DNA of 64,000 nt from Sphingomonas sp. Leaf339 (GTDB lineage: Bacteria > Pseudomonadota > Alphaproteobacteria > Sphingomonadales > Sphingomonadaceae). Location: the NCBI RefSeq assembly GCF_001426195.1, contig NZ_LMRS01000001.1:498501-562500 (forward strand), written 5' to 3'. Made by a program: the position numbers and the translations under genes. Numbering within the stretch: the stretch's first letter is position 1; the number at the start of each line of letters is the position of its first letter. The notes under the pieces were generated by a model that worked only from the letters and a program-made list of their open reading frames with translations, was not told the origin of the DNA and did no database searches. Shown here in pieces: positions 1 through 12,172 of this stretch.

Positions 1-1458
<1,458 letters not shown>

Positions 1459-1478
1459 ACATCTGACCGGATAGCAGC

Positions 1479-3865
<2,387 letters not shown>

Positions 3866-3876
3866 AGCCTGCATCT

Positions 3877-3965
3877 CCCCTCCCGCGAGCGGGAGGGGAC
3901 GGGGGTGGGCCTGTCGAGGGCGCGCTTCCATGCCCACCCCCAGCCCCTCCCGCGTACGGGCGGGG
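3877..3965. repeat. GC-rich palindromic repeat inside the atp operon
   Basis: Between atpD and atpC there are nested inverted repeats. A perfect 10-bp stem pairs 3877-3886 with 3889-3898 (CCCCTCCCGC and its complement, 2-nt loop). A second 10-bp stem pairs 3901-3910 with 3932-3941 (GGGGGTGGGC). A further CCCCTCCCG copy lies at 3944-3952 and can pair with the first element. There is no T tract after it, so it looks like a dispersed REP-type palindrome rather than a classical terminator. Confidence 0.8.
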
Positions 3966-3978
3966 AGCGAGACATTCC

Positions 3979-4230
3979 ATGCTCCACTTCGAACTCGTCA
4001 CGCCCGAAAAGCTCCTCCGCTCGGAGGAAGTCCACATGGTCGTCGTCCCCGGCACCGAGGGTGATTTCGGCGTGCTGGAGGGCCACGCCCCCTTCATGTC
4101 CACCGTCCGCGACGGCATCATCTCGATCTATCGCAGCCAGGGCGGCACCCCCGAAACCGTCGCCATCAAGAGCGGCTTTGCCGAGGTCAACGCCAAGGGC
4201 CTGACGATCCTCGCCGAACACGCGGGCTGA
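3979..4230 (+). CDS. atpC: F1F0 ATP synthase subunit epsilon, short form
   Basis: Encodes only 83 residues. They match the N-terminal beta-sandwich of the epsilon subunit (start [13 protein letters not shown], then [20 protein letters not shown] and a GFAEV segment), which contacts the gamma subunit and the c-ring. Typical bacterial epsilon is about 130-140 residues, with a C-terminal two-helix hairpin that can inhibit ATP hydrolysis. That hairpin is absent here because the stop codon follows LTILAEHAG. The gene is probably intact, since a short epsilon is my recollection for sphingomonads. A hairpin follows the stop. Confidence 0.93.
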   Translation: MLHFELVTPEKLLRSEEVHMVVVPGTEGDFGVLEGHAPFMSTVRDGIISIYRSQGGTPETVAIKSGFAEVNAKGLTILAEHAG

Positions 4231-4231
4231 G

Positions 4232-4248
4232 GCGGGTACCCTACCCGC
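4232..4248 (+). terminator. Hairpin after atpC
   Basis: GCGGGTA (4232-4238) and TACCCGC (4242-4248) form a perfect 7-bp stem with a 3-nt loop immediately after the atpC stop codon. There is no clear T run, so termination strength is uncertain, but the position suits the end of the atp operon. Confidence 0.45.
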
Positions 4249-4251
4249 TGT

Positions 4252-4359
4252 CTGCTCCCTGGCGAAGGCCGGGGTTGGCCGCGAAGGACAGGGCCACGGA
4301 GCACAGCGCGTGTCCGCGGTAAAACGTCTGACCTGACCCTGGCTTCTGCCGGGGAGCAG
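4252..4359. repeat. Imperfect long inverted repeat between atpC and priA
   Basis: The left arm 4252-4274 (CTGCTCCCTGGCGAAGGCC...) and right arm 4337-4359 (...GGCTTCTGCCGGGGAGCAG) are imperfect inverted copies about 23 bp long around a 62-bp centre. The arrangement resembles the dispersed intergenic palindromes common in sphingomonad genomes. It fills the gap between the convergent genes atpC and priA and shows no coding potential. Confidence 0.6.
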
Positions 4360-4375
4360 GATCGATCAACTTCGA

Positions 4376-6544
4376 TCACAAGAAACTATACGGGTCCACG
4401 TCCACCGTGACCCGCGCCTTGGCCGACCAGTCCAGCGCCCCCAGCCAGTCCCGGATCACATCCTGCACGTCCAGCGCTCGCCGCGCATGGACCAGTAATC
4501 GATACCGGTGCCGCCCGCGCAGCATCGCCAGCGGCGCCGGTGCCGGTCCGTACACCGCCATTCCGTCCACCTTCGGCGCCGCCCGCCCGACCAGCAGCGC
4601 GGTCTCATGCGCGCACGCCTGATCCTCGGACGACACCACGATCGCCGCATAGCGCCCGAACGGCGGCGCGCCCGCATCGGCCCGCGCCTCCGTCTCGGCC
4701 GCATAGAACGCGTCGGCATCGCCGGTAATCAGCGCCTGCATCACCTGCGCGCCCGGACTATGCGTCTGGATATAGACGCGCCCCGGCTTCTCGCCGCGAC
4801 CGGCGCGGCCCGACACCTGCCGGATCTGCTGGAACGTCCGCTCCGCCGCACGCAGGTCGCCGCCCTCCAGCCCCAGATCGGCATCGATCACGCCGACGAG
4901 CGTCAGGTTGGGGAAGTGATATCCCTTCGTCACCAACTGCGTGCCGACGACGATGTCGATATCGCCCATTTCCATCCGCCCGACGAACTCCGCCGCCTTG
5001 GCCGGCGACCAGATCGTGTCGCTGGTGACGACCGCCGTCTTCGCCTCCGGGAACAGCGCCGCCACCTCATCCGCGATCCGCTCCACGCCGGGGCCGCACG
5101 CGACCAACGTATCCTCGCCCTTGCATTCGGGACAGGCGCGCGGGACCGGTTCGACATGCCCGCAATGATGGCACGCCAGCCGTCGCGTCAGCCGGTGTTC
5201 CACCATCCATGCGGTGCAGTTGGGGCATTGAAAGCGATGCCCGCACGTCCGGCACAGGGTCAGCGGTGCATAGCCACGCCGGTTCAGGAACAGCAGCGAC
5301 TGCTCGCGCCGTTCCAGCGTCTCGCCCATCGCCTTCACCAGCCGTGGGCTCAGCCAGCGGCCACGCTCGGGTGGTTCCTGGATCAGGTCGATCGCCTCGA
5401 TCGCCGGCATCTCGGCCAGTCCGAACCGCCCGGTCAGCTTCAGTTCGGCATAACGGCCCAGCGCCACCTGTTGCCGCGTCTCGATCGCCGGCGTGGCGCT
5501 GGCGAGGATGACCGGGCATTCCTCGAACTTGCCGCGCATCACCGCCACGTCGCGGGCGTGGTAATGCACACCCTCTTCCTGCTTGAAACTCGTCTCGTGC
5601 GCCTCGTCCACCACGATCAGGCCAAGCGCGGCGTAGGGCAGGAACAGCGCCGATCGCGCCCCTACCGTCACCAGTGCCTCGCCGCTCGCGATCGCCCGCC
5701 ACGCGCGCCGCCGCTGGGTGGAGCGAAGGCCCGAATGCCACGCCACCGGCTCCACGCCGAACCGGTCGCGGAACCGCTTCAGGAACGGCTCGGTCAGGGC
5801 GATCTCGGGCAGCAGCACCAATGTCTGGCGCCCGTGCAAGATCGCCTCGGCCACCGCCTCGAAATACACCTCGGTCTTGCCCGATCCGGTCACGCCGTCG
5901 AGCAGGGTCGTCTCGAACCGGTGCGCCGCCACCCCCGCCGCCAGCACGTCGGCCGCCGCGCGCTGGTCGTCGGACAGTTCGGGCGGGCCATAAGCGGGGT
6001 CGGGCAGGGGATAGGGGCTGTCGATATCAACCGTCACCGCTTCCAGCACGCCCCCCTTCACCAGCCCCCGGATCACCGCGTCGGACACATCGGCGATACT
6101 GGCCAGCTCGCGGATCAGGCCCTGTCGGTCGCCGATCCGCTCCAGCGCCTGTTCGCGCTGCGGCGTCAGCCGGCCCGGCACCTCGCCCGTCGCGCGATAC
6201 TCGGTCACCGTCCGCGCGCCCTCCAGCGCCGACGTGGAGGCCAGGCACATGCGCAACACCGCAGCGGGCGGCGCGAGGTAATAATCCGCCGTCCACTCCA
6301 CCAGCCGGCGCAGGGCAGGGCGCAGCGGTGGCACGTCCGCCACCGCCAGCAACGGCCGCAGCCGGTTGTCGCCCACCTCCGCGTCCGACGGCATCCGCTC
6401 CGCCTCCCACGCCACGCCCAGCAACTGGCGCGGCCCGAGCGGCGCGACGACGATCGATCCCGGCTCCACCGTCATCCCAGGCGGCACACGGTAATCGAGC
6501 GGCCCGAGGGCGGCATTGAGGAGCAGGACACGGGCGCGCGACAT
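4376..6544 (-). CDS. priA: Primosomal protein N', replication restart helicase
   Basis: Encodes a 722-residue PriA that reloads the replisome at stalled forks. The Walker A motif GVTGSGKT is at residues 217-224 and DEAH at 313-316. Eight cysteines (431, 434, 440, 443, 458, 461, 471, 474) form the two zinc sites embedded in the helicase domain. The start at 6544 (MSRARVLLLNAALGPLDYRV) was chosen because it begins directly with the DNA-binding domain. The longer in-frame start at 6646 would run into xerC. It is divergent from xerC. Confidence 0.96.
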   Translation of the reverse strand: MSRARVLLLNAALGPLDYRVPPGMTVEPGSIVVAPLGPRQLLGVAWEAERMPSDAEVGDNRLRPLLAVADVPPLRPALRRLVEWTADYYLAPPAAVLRMCLASTSALEGARTVTEYRATGEVPGRLTPQREQALERIGDRQGLIRELASIADVSDAVIRGLVKGGVLEAVTVDIDSPYPLPDPAYGPPELSDDQRAAADVLAAGVAAHRFETTLLDGVTGSGKTEVYFEAVAEAILHGRQTLVLLPEIALTEPFLKRFRDRFGVEPVAWHSGLRSTQRRRAWRAIASGEALVTVGARSALFLPYAALGLIVVDEAHETSFKQEEGVHYHARDVAVMRGKFEECPVILASATPAIETRQQVALGRYAELKLTGRFGLAEMPAIEAIDLIQEPPERGRWLSPRLVKAMGETLERREQSLLFLNRRGYAPLTLCRTCGHRFQCPNCTAWMVEHRLTRRLACHHCGHVEPVPRACPECKGEDTLVACGPGVERIADEVAALFPEAKTAVVTSDTIWSPAKAAEFVGRMEMGDIDIVVGTQLVTKGYHFPNLTLVGVIDADLGLEGGDLRAAERTFQQIRQVSGRAGRGEKPGRVYIQTHSPGAQVMQALITGDADAFYAAETEARADAGAPPFGRYAAIVVSSEDQACAHETALLVGRAAPKVDGMAVYGPAPAPLAMLRGRHRYRLLVHARRALDVQDVIRDWLGALDWSAKARVTVDVDPYSFL

Positions 6545-6632
6545 CGGGCCGCTATATGGGGCCTTCGTGAGTCCCCGTGAAGTCGGTGGGTACGCATAGC
6601 GTTGAGCGATCGCCGGTGGCACATACCGGGCC

Positions 6633-7529
6633 ATGCCTGTCGCCACCCTCCCGCACCCGCTCGCCGCCGACTGGGCCGCGCATCTGTCGCGCGACCGGCG
6701 ACGGTCGGTGCATACCGTGCGCGCCTATCACGCCACCGCCGACCGGTTGCTCGCCTTCCTCGGCCAGCATTGGGGCGGCGCGATCGACGCAAGAGCATTG
6801 GCGGCCATCACGTCTGCGGACCTGCGCGCCTTCCTCGCCAGCCGACGCGGCGACGGCCTCGGCAACGCGTCGGCCGCGCGTGAGCTGTCGGCAGTCCGTG
6901 GCTTCCTCGAATGGACCGGCACCGCCAGCCCGCGCCTGCGCGGCCCGAAGGTCGCCAAGGGCATCCCGCGCCCCGTCGCCCCTGCCGATGTCATCGCACT
7001 GGCCGAGGACGTCGCCGAGGATGCGCGCGAGCCATGGATCGGCGCGCGCGACTGGGCGCTGCTGCTGCTGCTCTATGGCGGCGGCCTGCGCATCGGCGAG
7101 GCGCTGGCGCTGACCGGCGGTGTCGTGCCGCTTGGCGAGACGCTGACCGTTACCGGCAAGCGCGCGAAGACCCGCATCGTGCCGCTGCTCCCTCAGGTGC
7201 GTATCGCGATTGAGGACTATGTCCGCCAATGTCCCTGGCCGCTGCCCCGCACCGAGGCGCTGTTCCGCGGCGCGCGTGGCGGCCCGCTCGACCCCGGCGT
7301 CGTCCGCCTGTCGGTACGCGGCGCCCGCGCCCGGCTGGGCCTCGGTGAACGCACCACGCCCCATGCGCTCCGCCACAGCTTCGCCACGCATCTGCTCGGG
7401 CGCGGCGCCGACCTCCGCTCGCTCCAGCAACTGCTGGGTCATGCCAGCCTCAGCTCGACACAGGTCTATACGGCGGTCGATGCCGCGCATCTACTCGACG
7501 TCTATCGCCACGCCCATCCGCGTGCGTGA
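6633..7529 (+). CDS. xerC: Tyrosine recombinase XerC
   Basis: A 298-residue tyrosine recombinase with an N-terminal SAM-like core-binding domain (about 10-95) and a C-terminal catalytic domain. The catalytic set is visible: Arg153 (GGGLRIGEAL), a Lys near 177-179, His244 and Arg247 (HALRHSFATH), His270 (LLGHAS) and Tyr279 (TQVYT). Length and position beside priA match the chromosomal dimer-resolution recombinase XerC rather than a phage integrase. XerD would act with it but is not in the window. Distinguishing XerC from XerD by eye is not certain. Confidence 0.9.
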   Translation: MPVATLPHPLAADWAAHLSRDRRRSVHTVRAYHATADRLLAFLGQHWGGAIDARALAAITSADLRAFLASRRGDGLGNASAARELSAVRGFLEWTGTASPRLRGPKVAKGIPRPVAPADVIALAEDVAEDAREPWIGARDWALLLLLYGGGLRIGEALALTGGVVPLGETLTVTGKRAKTRIVPLLPQVRIAIEDYVRQCPWPLPRTEALFRGARGGPLDPGVVRLSVRGARARLGLGERTTPHALRHSFATHLLGRGADLRSLQQLLGHASLSSTQVYTAVDAAHLLDVYRHAHPRA

Positions 7530-7628
7530 GCCGGCTGTCCTACAGGCAAGGGGTCATGCTATCCCTAATCCGGGCCGGCAATCCCACCGTTCCGCCGCCT
7601 GTTTAGGCATCAGATAGTACCGGTTTAG

Positions 7629-7660
7629 GCCTAACCTTAGCCTAACCTTAGCCTAACTTT
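7629..7660. repeat. 11-bp tandem repeat, about 2.9 units
   Basis: Two exact copies of GCCTAACCTTA (7629-7639 and 7640-7650) are followed by a partial third copy (GCCTAACTTT, 7651-7660). The last copy overlaps the dedA stop codon at 7653-7655. An imperfect palindrome GGTTTAGGCCTAACC overlaps the left end. The roughly one-helical-turn period would place identical faces in register for a binding protein. Confidence 0.75.
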
Positions 7661-8264
7661 CCGATCGCTCGCGCGGCTTCCAGGTCACGACGCGATAGAT
7701 ATAAAAGACAATGATCGCCACCGACAGCGCGATAGCCAACGGCCCGACATATCGATCGAGCTCTTCAAATCGTTGATCAAGATAGAGCCCTGCGCCCGCC
7801 AGGATCGTGTTCCAGATCGCCGATCCCCCCGCAGTCGCGATCAGGAACCGCCAGCGCGGCATCGCCGACATGCCGGCGGGCAGCGACACCATCGTCCGGA
7901 ACGTCGGCATGAAGCGGAATACGAACACCACCCAGCCGCCCCGGTCGTGGAAGAAGCGGGTGATGCGCTCGACATCCTCCCACTCGATGGTCAGCCAGCG
8001 GCCCCATCGCGCAACGAAGGGCTTCAGCCCCTGATATCCGAACCGCCGCCCGACCCAGTACCAGAAGTAATTGCCCGCGACCGTCCCGATAGTGCCCGCT
8101 ACGATCAGCCAGCCCAGCTGCATCCGCCCCCGCGCCACCGCCATCCCGCCCAGGCCCATGATGACCTCGGACGGGATCGGCGGGATGATGTTCTCCAACG
8201 CCATCAGCAGGGCGATGCCGAGATACCCACCCCGCGCGATCCATTCGACGATAAACTGGGTCAT
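7653..8264 (-). CDS. DedA-family inner membrane protein
   Basis: A 203-residue DedA/SNARE-associated family protein of the inner membrane. DedA proteins are linked to lipid (undecaprenyl-phosphate or phospholipid) flipping and envelope homeostasis. Family marks include ENIIPPIPSEVIMGLGG near the N-terminus and VFRFMPTFRTMVSLPAGM in the middle. Several hydrophobic segments span the chain, including a C-terminal one (IALSVAIIVFYIYRVV). It is the last gene of the minus-strand run from rsmI, 21 bp after gshB. The exact substrate cannot be read from sequence. Confidence 0.9.
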   Translation of the reverse strand: MTQFIVEWIARGGYLGIALLMALENIIPPIPSEVIMGLGGMAVARGRMQLGWLIVAGTIGTVAGNYFWYWVGRRFGYQGLKPFVARWGRWLTIEWEDVERITRFFHDRGGWVVFVFRFMPTFRTMVSLPAGMSAMPRWRFLIATAGGSAIWNTILAGAGLYLDQRFEELDRYVGPLAIALSVAIIVFYIYRVVTWKPRERSES

Positions 8265-8285
8265 GATAGGAAAGCCATGCGGCGC

Positions 8286-9242
8286 TCAACGACGCGCGGC
8301 GACTTTCCGCTCAATCGCATCCCAGATCATGCCCGCCACATCCGTCCCGTCGAACCGCTCGATCGCGACGATGCCGGTGGGGGAGGTGACGTTGATCTCC
8401 GTCAGCCACTCGCCGCCGATCACGTCGATGCCCACGAACAACAGCCCGCGCGCCTTCAACTCCGGCCCCAGCACCGCGCAGATCTCGCGCTCCTTGTCGG
8501 TCAGCACGGTCTTTTCCGCCGATCCGCCGACCGCGAGGTTGGAGCGGATTTCACCTTCGCCGGGCAGCCGGTTAATCGCGCCCGCCACTTCGCCGTCGAC
8601 CAGCACGATGCGCTTGTCGCCCTTGGCCACGTCGGGCAGGAACGCCTGCACCATATGCGGCTCCCGCCACGTCTGGTTGAATACCTCCATCAGCGCCGAC
8701 AGGTTCTCGCCCTCTGGTCCCACGCGAAAGATCGCCTTGCCGCCATTGCCGTGAAGCGGCTTGATGACGATCGCGCCATGCTCCTTCAGGAACGCCCGCG
8801 TTTCCTCCAGCGAGCGCGTGACCAGCGTCGGCGGCATGAAGCGCGCATAATCCAGCACGAACACCTTCTCGGGCGCGTTGCGGACGCTGGCGGGGTCGTT
8901 CACCACCAGCGTGCGGTCGGCGATCCGCTCCAGCAGATGCGTCGCGGTGATGTAACCCAGGTCGAACGGTGGGTCCTGCCGCATCAGCACCACATCCGCC
9001 TCGTCACCCAGATCGAGGCTGACGGCATCGCCGACGCTGAAATGATCGCCCTGCACCCGCTGCACCGTCACCGGATGCGCCCGCGTCCACAGCCGCCCCT
9101 CCGACCAGTTCAGGTCGCCCGCATCGTAATGGAACAGCCGATGCCCCCGCGCCTGTGCGGACAGCATCAAGGCGAAGCTCGAATCCCCGGCGATGTTGAT
9201 ATCGGCGAGCGGGTCCATCTGGACGGCGACGGTCAGGGACAT
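8286..9242 (-). CDS. gshB: Glutathione synthase
   Basis: A 318-residue ATP-grasp enzyme that joins gamma-glutamylcysteine and glycine, the second step of glutathione synthesis in the cytoplasm. The N-terminus (AVQMDPLADINIAGDSSFAL) and the MRQDPPFDLGYI segment are characteristic of GshB. The ATP-grasp lysine region reads VIKPLHGNGGKAIFRV, and ITEINVTSPTG closes the active site. A GGAG sequence precedes the ATG. It is in an operon with rsmI and yraN upstream and dedA downstream, a common alphaproteobacterial arrangement. Confidence 0.97.
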   Translation of the reverse strand: MSLTVAVQMDPLADINIAGDSSFALMLSAQARGHRLFHYDAGDLNWSEGRLWTRAHPVTVQRVQGDHFSVGDAVSLDLGDEADVVLMRQDPPFDLGYITATHLLERIADRTLVVNDPASVRNAPEKVFVLDYARFMPPTLVTRSLEETRAFLKEHGAIVIKPLHGNGGKAIFRVGPEGENLSALMEVFNQTWREPHMVQAFLPDVAKGDKRIVLVDGEVAGAINRLPGEGEIRSNLAVGGSAEKTVLTDKEREICAVLGPELKARGLLFVGIDVIGGEWLTEINVTSPTGIVAIERFDGTDVAGMIWDAIERKVAARR

Positions 9243-9294
9243 GCAGGCTCCGTTCGGTTATTCGCCCGCCATGTAGGGGCCGGCGCGCGCCAAG

Positions 9295-9690
9295 TCACGG
9301 CATCCACGCATTCTCGATATGCCTTGGGCGCGCGCCCGGGGCCATCAACAGCACGTCGACGCGGATATCGTCGCCCGGCCCGGCATAGCGCGGCATCAGG
9401 ACCTCTGCCGCTGCGGCAACCCGTGCCAGCCGCCGCTGGTCGATCGCAAAGTCCAATTCGGCGGCCGATCCCCGCGTCTTCACCTCGACGAAGGCCACCA
9501 GATTGCCCTTGCGCGCAACCAGATCAACCTCACCCGCCGGGGTCCGCACCCGCCGGTCGAGGATGCGCCACCCCTTCAGCCGCAGCCACCACCCGGCCAG
9601 CCGTTCGCCGCGCCGCCCGGCGGCCTCGGCAACACGGCGATCTGGCTTGGTACGGCGAGGGCCGGCTGGCGGTGGCATGTTCGATGTCAT
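9295..9690 (-). CDS. YraN family protein (UPF0102), putative nuclease
   Basis: A 131-residue UPF0102/YraN protein with a Holliday-junction-resolvase-like restriction endonuclease fold. The nuclease signature is visible as GEVDLVARKG...VAFVEVKTRG (Glu, Asp, then ExK). The N-terminus GRRGERLAGWWLRLKGW is also typical. The true start may be the second Met at 9678. The cellular role of the family is not established. Its place between rsmI and gshB is the usual one. Confidence 0.9.
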   Translation of the reverse strand: MTSNMPPPAGPRRTKPDRRVAEAAGRRGERLAGWWLRLKGWRILDRRVRTPAGEVDLVARKGNLVAFVEVKTRGSAAELDFAIDQRRLARVAAAAEVLMPRYAGPGDDIRVDVLLMAPGARPRHIENAWMP

Positions 9691-9709
9691 CGGATCGATC
9701 GGTTGCCCG

Positions 9710-9898
9710 TCATTGCTGCATCTCGCGCTGCGCCTGTTCGGGCTGCTGCATCTTCGCGGGATCCGCCGTCCGATGAATATACCAAGCCATCAATGCCGAG
9801 GCGCCGAACAGCACGGCCACCATCGCCATCACCAGCACCTTTGCTGGCTTGAAGCCCTTCTTCTCGTTGACATGGGCATTGCTCTCACGATCGTTCAT
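9710..9898 (-). CDS. Small single-pass membrane protein
   Basis: A 62-residue protein of unknown function: a charged cytoplasmic N-terminus (MNDRESNAHVNEKKGFKPAK), one transmembrane helix (about residues 21-40, VLVMAMVAVLFGASALMAWY) and a short Gln-rich tail ending in REMQQ. The start at 9898 was preferred over 9919 because a GGGAGA ribosome binding site lies 8 nt before it. It sits between rsmI and yraN on the same strand, 82 bp after rsmI and 19 bp before yraN. I recognise no family. Confidence 0.7.
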   Translation of the reverse strand: MNDRESNAHVNEKKGFKPAKVLVMAMVAVLFGASALMAWYIHRTADPAKMQQPEQAQREMQQ

Positions 9899-9980
9899 TG
9901 GCGTATCTCCCGGAAACACCGACCCAACGCGCGATGATCGTCGATGGGGACGAACGGATCGCTTCCCGATCGCTTCCCAG

Positions 9981-10820
9981 TCATTTCATGGTCAGCGCGC
10001 GCGCATACAGCGTCCGCCGATCCAGCCCGAGTTGCTTGGCCACCTCGCTCGCTGCCCGTCCGGCCGGCAGGCGGGTCAGCGCCTCGGCCAGCGCGGCGTC
10101 ACCGTCCTCCTCGCTGGCCGGTGCGGCCTCGCCCGGCGGGGCGACGACGACCACGATCTCACCGCGCGGGGGCGTATCGGCATAGCGGGCCGCGAGCATC
10201 GACAGCGGCCCCGTCACCGCTTCCTCGAACTTTTTGCTGATCTCGCGCGTCACCGCCGCCTCGCGGTCGCCCAGACCGGCGGCGAGCGCACTCAGGCAAG
10301 CGGCCAGGCGCGGCCCCGATTCGTACATCACCAATGTCGCACGGATGCCGGCGATCTCGGCGATCGCCTCTCCGCGCGCCTTTTCCTTCGATGGCAGGAA
10401 CCCAACGAACAGGAACCGGTCGGTCGGCAGCCCCGCCAGTGTCAGCGCCGCCACCGCCGCGCAGGGGCCGGGGATCGTCACCACCAGATGCCCCGCCGCC
10501 CGCGCATCGCGCACCAGCTTGTAACCGGGATCGGAGATCAGCGGCGTGCCGGCGTCCGACACCAGCGCCACCGCCTCCGTCGCCATGCGGGCGATCAGGC
10601 CGGGGCGCACCCCTTCGGCATTATGGTCGTGATACGGCACCATCGGCCGCTTCGCGCCGATATGGCGGAGCAGCCCCGCCGTGACGCGGCTGTCCTCCAC
10701 CGCGACCACGTCGGCGCGCGCCAATATGTCCGCCGCGCGGGGCGATAGGTCACCAAGATTGCCGATTGGGGTGGCAACGATGTAGAGGCCGGGATCAAGA
10801 GGGAGCATGGATACCGTCAT
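9981..10820 (-). CDS. rsmI: 16S rRNA (cytidine-1402-2'-O)-methyltransferase
   Basis: A 279-residue SAM-dependent tetrapyrrole-methylase-fold enzyme that methylates the ribose of C1402 in 16S rRNA. LYIVATPIGNLGDLSPRA and AVEDSRVTAGLL at the N-terminus, LVSDAGTPLISDPG and VTIPGPCAAVAAL are family signatures. The C-terminal segment (residues 255-279) looks like a small HTH-type tail. The ATG could be at 10820 or 10808. Both lie in CATG palindromes that also give starts for the divergent gene, so the two coding starts touch or overlap. Confidence 0.95.
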   Translation of the reverse strand: MTVSMLPLDPGLYIVATPIGNLGDLSPRAADILARADVVAVEDSRVTAGLLRHIGAKRPMVPYHDHNAEGVRPGLIARMATEAVALVSDAGTPLISDPGYKLVRDARAAGHLVVTIPGPCAAVAALTLAGLPTDRFLFVGFLPSKEKARGEAIAEIAGIRATLVMYESGPRLAACLSALAAGLGDREAAVTREISKKFEEAVTGPLSMLAARYADTPPRGEIVVVVAPPGEAAPASEEDGDAALAEALTRLPAGRAASEVAKQLGLDRRTLYARALTMK

Positions 10821-12015
10821 GGCAGACGCCGGAGCACTACCGCAACGCCTGGGTGTTGGACGCTGGATCGCTTTGACGGCCGCGTGCCTGCTCAGCGCGT
10901 GTCAGACCGTCCTGCCGCGCGGCGTCGAACGCCCACCCGAACGCGTGGTGACGCGCCCGACCGGGCCGGTCGCACCGCCATCGGTCGAACTCGGCATCCC
11001 CAGGGACACCGCGCGCAATCGCGTGGCGTTGCTCGTGCCGCTGTCGGGCAGCAATGCCGGCGTCGGTCAATCGATCGCCAACGCGACGATGCTGGCGCTG
11101 CTCGACACCCAGAACCAGTCGGTGCGGATCACCAATTACGACACCGCCGGCGGGGCCGCCGCCGCCGCGAATCGGGCGATCGCCGAGGGTGCGCAGCTGA
11201 TCCTGGGGCCGTTGCTCGCCGACGACGTGCGCGCGGTCGCCCCGATCGCGCGGGCGGCGGGGGTGCCGGTGCTCAGCTTCTCCAACGACACCGGCGTCGC
11301 CGGCAACGGTGCATACCTGATGGGCTATGTCCCGGCGCAATCGATCGAGCGCGTCGTCGATTACGCCCGGTCGCGCGGCGTCACGACTTTCGCCGGACTG
11401 GTCCCGAACGGGCTGTACGGCGAGCGCGCATCGACCGCATTCCTGCGCGCGGTCGAGGGGGCGGGGGGGCAAGTCGTCTCGCTTCAGCCCTATGGTCGTA
11501 CCGCCGGCGCGATCGGCGCCGCGGCGCAGCGGCTGGCGGCCAAGTCGCCCTATGACGCGGTCCTCGTCGCTGACGCAGCCTCGACAGCGGCGGCGGCGGC
11601 GCCCGCCATCAAGCGGGGCGGCGGCGCCACCACACGGCTGCTCGGCACCGAATTGTGGAATTCCGACACCGGCATCGCCCGGCCGGCGCTCAGCGGCGCC
11701 TGGTTCGCCAGCGTATCGAACACGCTCTATCGCCAGTACGTCACCAAATACCGCGCCCGCTTCGGCACCCCGCCGTATCGCCTGTCTAGTCTTGGCTATG
11801 ACGCGGTCCTGCTGACGGTCCGCATCTCGCGCGACTGGAAGGTGGGTCAGCGTTTCCCCGAGAACCGGCTGCGCGACGCCGATGGCTTCTCCGGCATCGA
11901 CGGCGCGTTCCGCTTCAACCGCGACGGCGTCGCCGAACGCGCGCTGGAGGTTCAGGAAGTGACCGGCGGCGCCGCGACCACCGTGTCGCCGGCCCCGGCG
12001 GGTTTCGGGAAATAG
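10807..12015 (+). CDS. Penicillin-binding protein activator, LpoA-like lipoprotein
   Basis: A 402-residue outer-envelope lipoprotein. Its signal peptide ends in the lipobox LLSAC (Cys about residue 32), followed by a Pro-rich linker. From about residue 65 comes a periplasmic-binding-protein fold (RNRVALLVPLSGSNAGVGQS, LILGPLLADDVRAVAPIA). In proteobacteria LpoA activates PBP1A transpeptidase; that role is inferred here from family and from divergence with rsmI, the usual neighbour. The start is 10807 or 10819. No TPR domain like that of E. coli LpoA is evident, so it is the shorter alphaproteobacterial form. Confidence 0.85.
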   Translation: MDTVMADAGALPQRLGVGRWIALTAACLLSACQTVLPRGVERPPERVVTRPTGPVAPPSVELGIPRDTARNRVALLVPLSGSNAGVGQSIANATMLALLDTQNQSVRITNYDTAGGAAAAANRAIAEGAQLILGPLLADDVRAVAPIARAAGVPVLSFSNDTGVAGNGAYLMGYVPAQSIERVVDYARSRGVTTFAGLVPNGLYGERASTAFLRAVEGAGGQVVSLQPYGRTAGAIGAAAQRLAAKSPYDAVLVADAASTAAAAAPAIKRGGGATTRLLGTELWNSDTGIARPALSGAWFASVSNTLYRQYVTKYRARFGTPPYRLSSLGYDAVLLTVRISRDWKVGQRFPENRLRDADGFSGIDGAFRFNRDGVAERALEVQEVTGGAATTVSPAPAGFGK

Positions 12016-12026
12016 GGCGAGCCGGA

Positions 12027-12059
12027 CGGATGCGGTCATGTCCTACAGGGCCGCATCCG
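12027..12059 (+). terminator. Hairpin after the PBP activator gene
   Basis: CGGATGCGG (12027-12035) and CCGCATCCG (12051-12059) form a perfect 9-bp stem with a 15-nt loop, 11 bp after the stop codon. The T-rich stretch GTTATGGTTT follows. It probably ends transcription of the lipoprotein gene. Confidence 0.65.
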
Positions 12060-12127
12060 GTTATGGTTTACCCACCACCGGTCTTTCTCATCGTCCGCCA
12101 CCCACATCCCGCCCCGCTCCACGCGAT

Positions 12128-12160
12128 CCCGCGCGCGTAGGAGGGTGTGACTTTCGGGAC
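12128..12160. repeat. Dispersed intergenic repeat, copy A
   Basis: The core GCGCGT...GGGTGTGACTTTCGGGAC recurs in inverted orientation at 29868-29898 with 24 of 28 identical positions in the aligned core. Both copies lie in gaps between convergent genes (here between the PBP activator and hemW). No coding potential. Confidence 0.6.
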
Positions 12161-12172
12161 TTTCCGAAGGGG

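Noticed and set aside
4508..6580. 690-residue open frame on the plus strand
   Set aside because: It lies wholly antisense to priA, is Arg/His-rich and has no recognisable domain, as expected for high-GC antisense frames.
7629..7660. CRISPR-like repeat
   Set aside because: Units are only 11 bp, there are no spacers, and no cas genes lie nearby.
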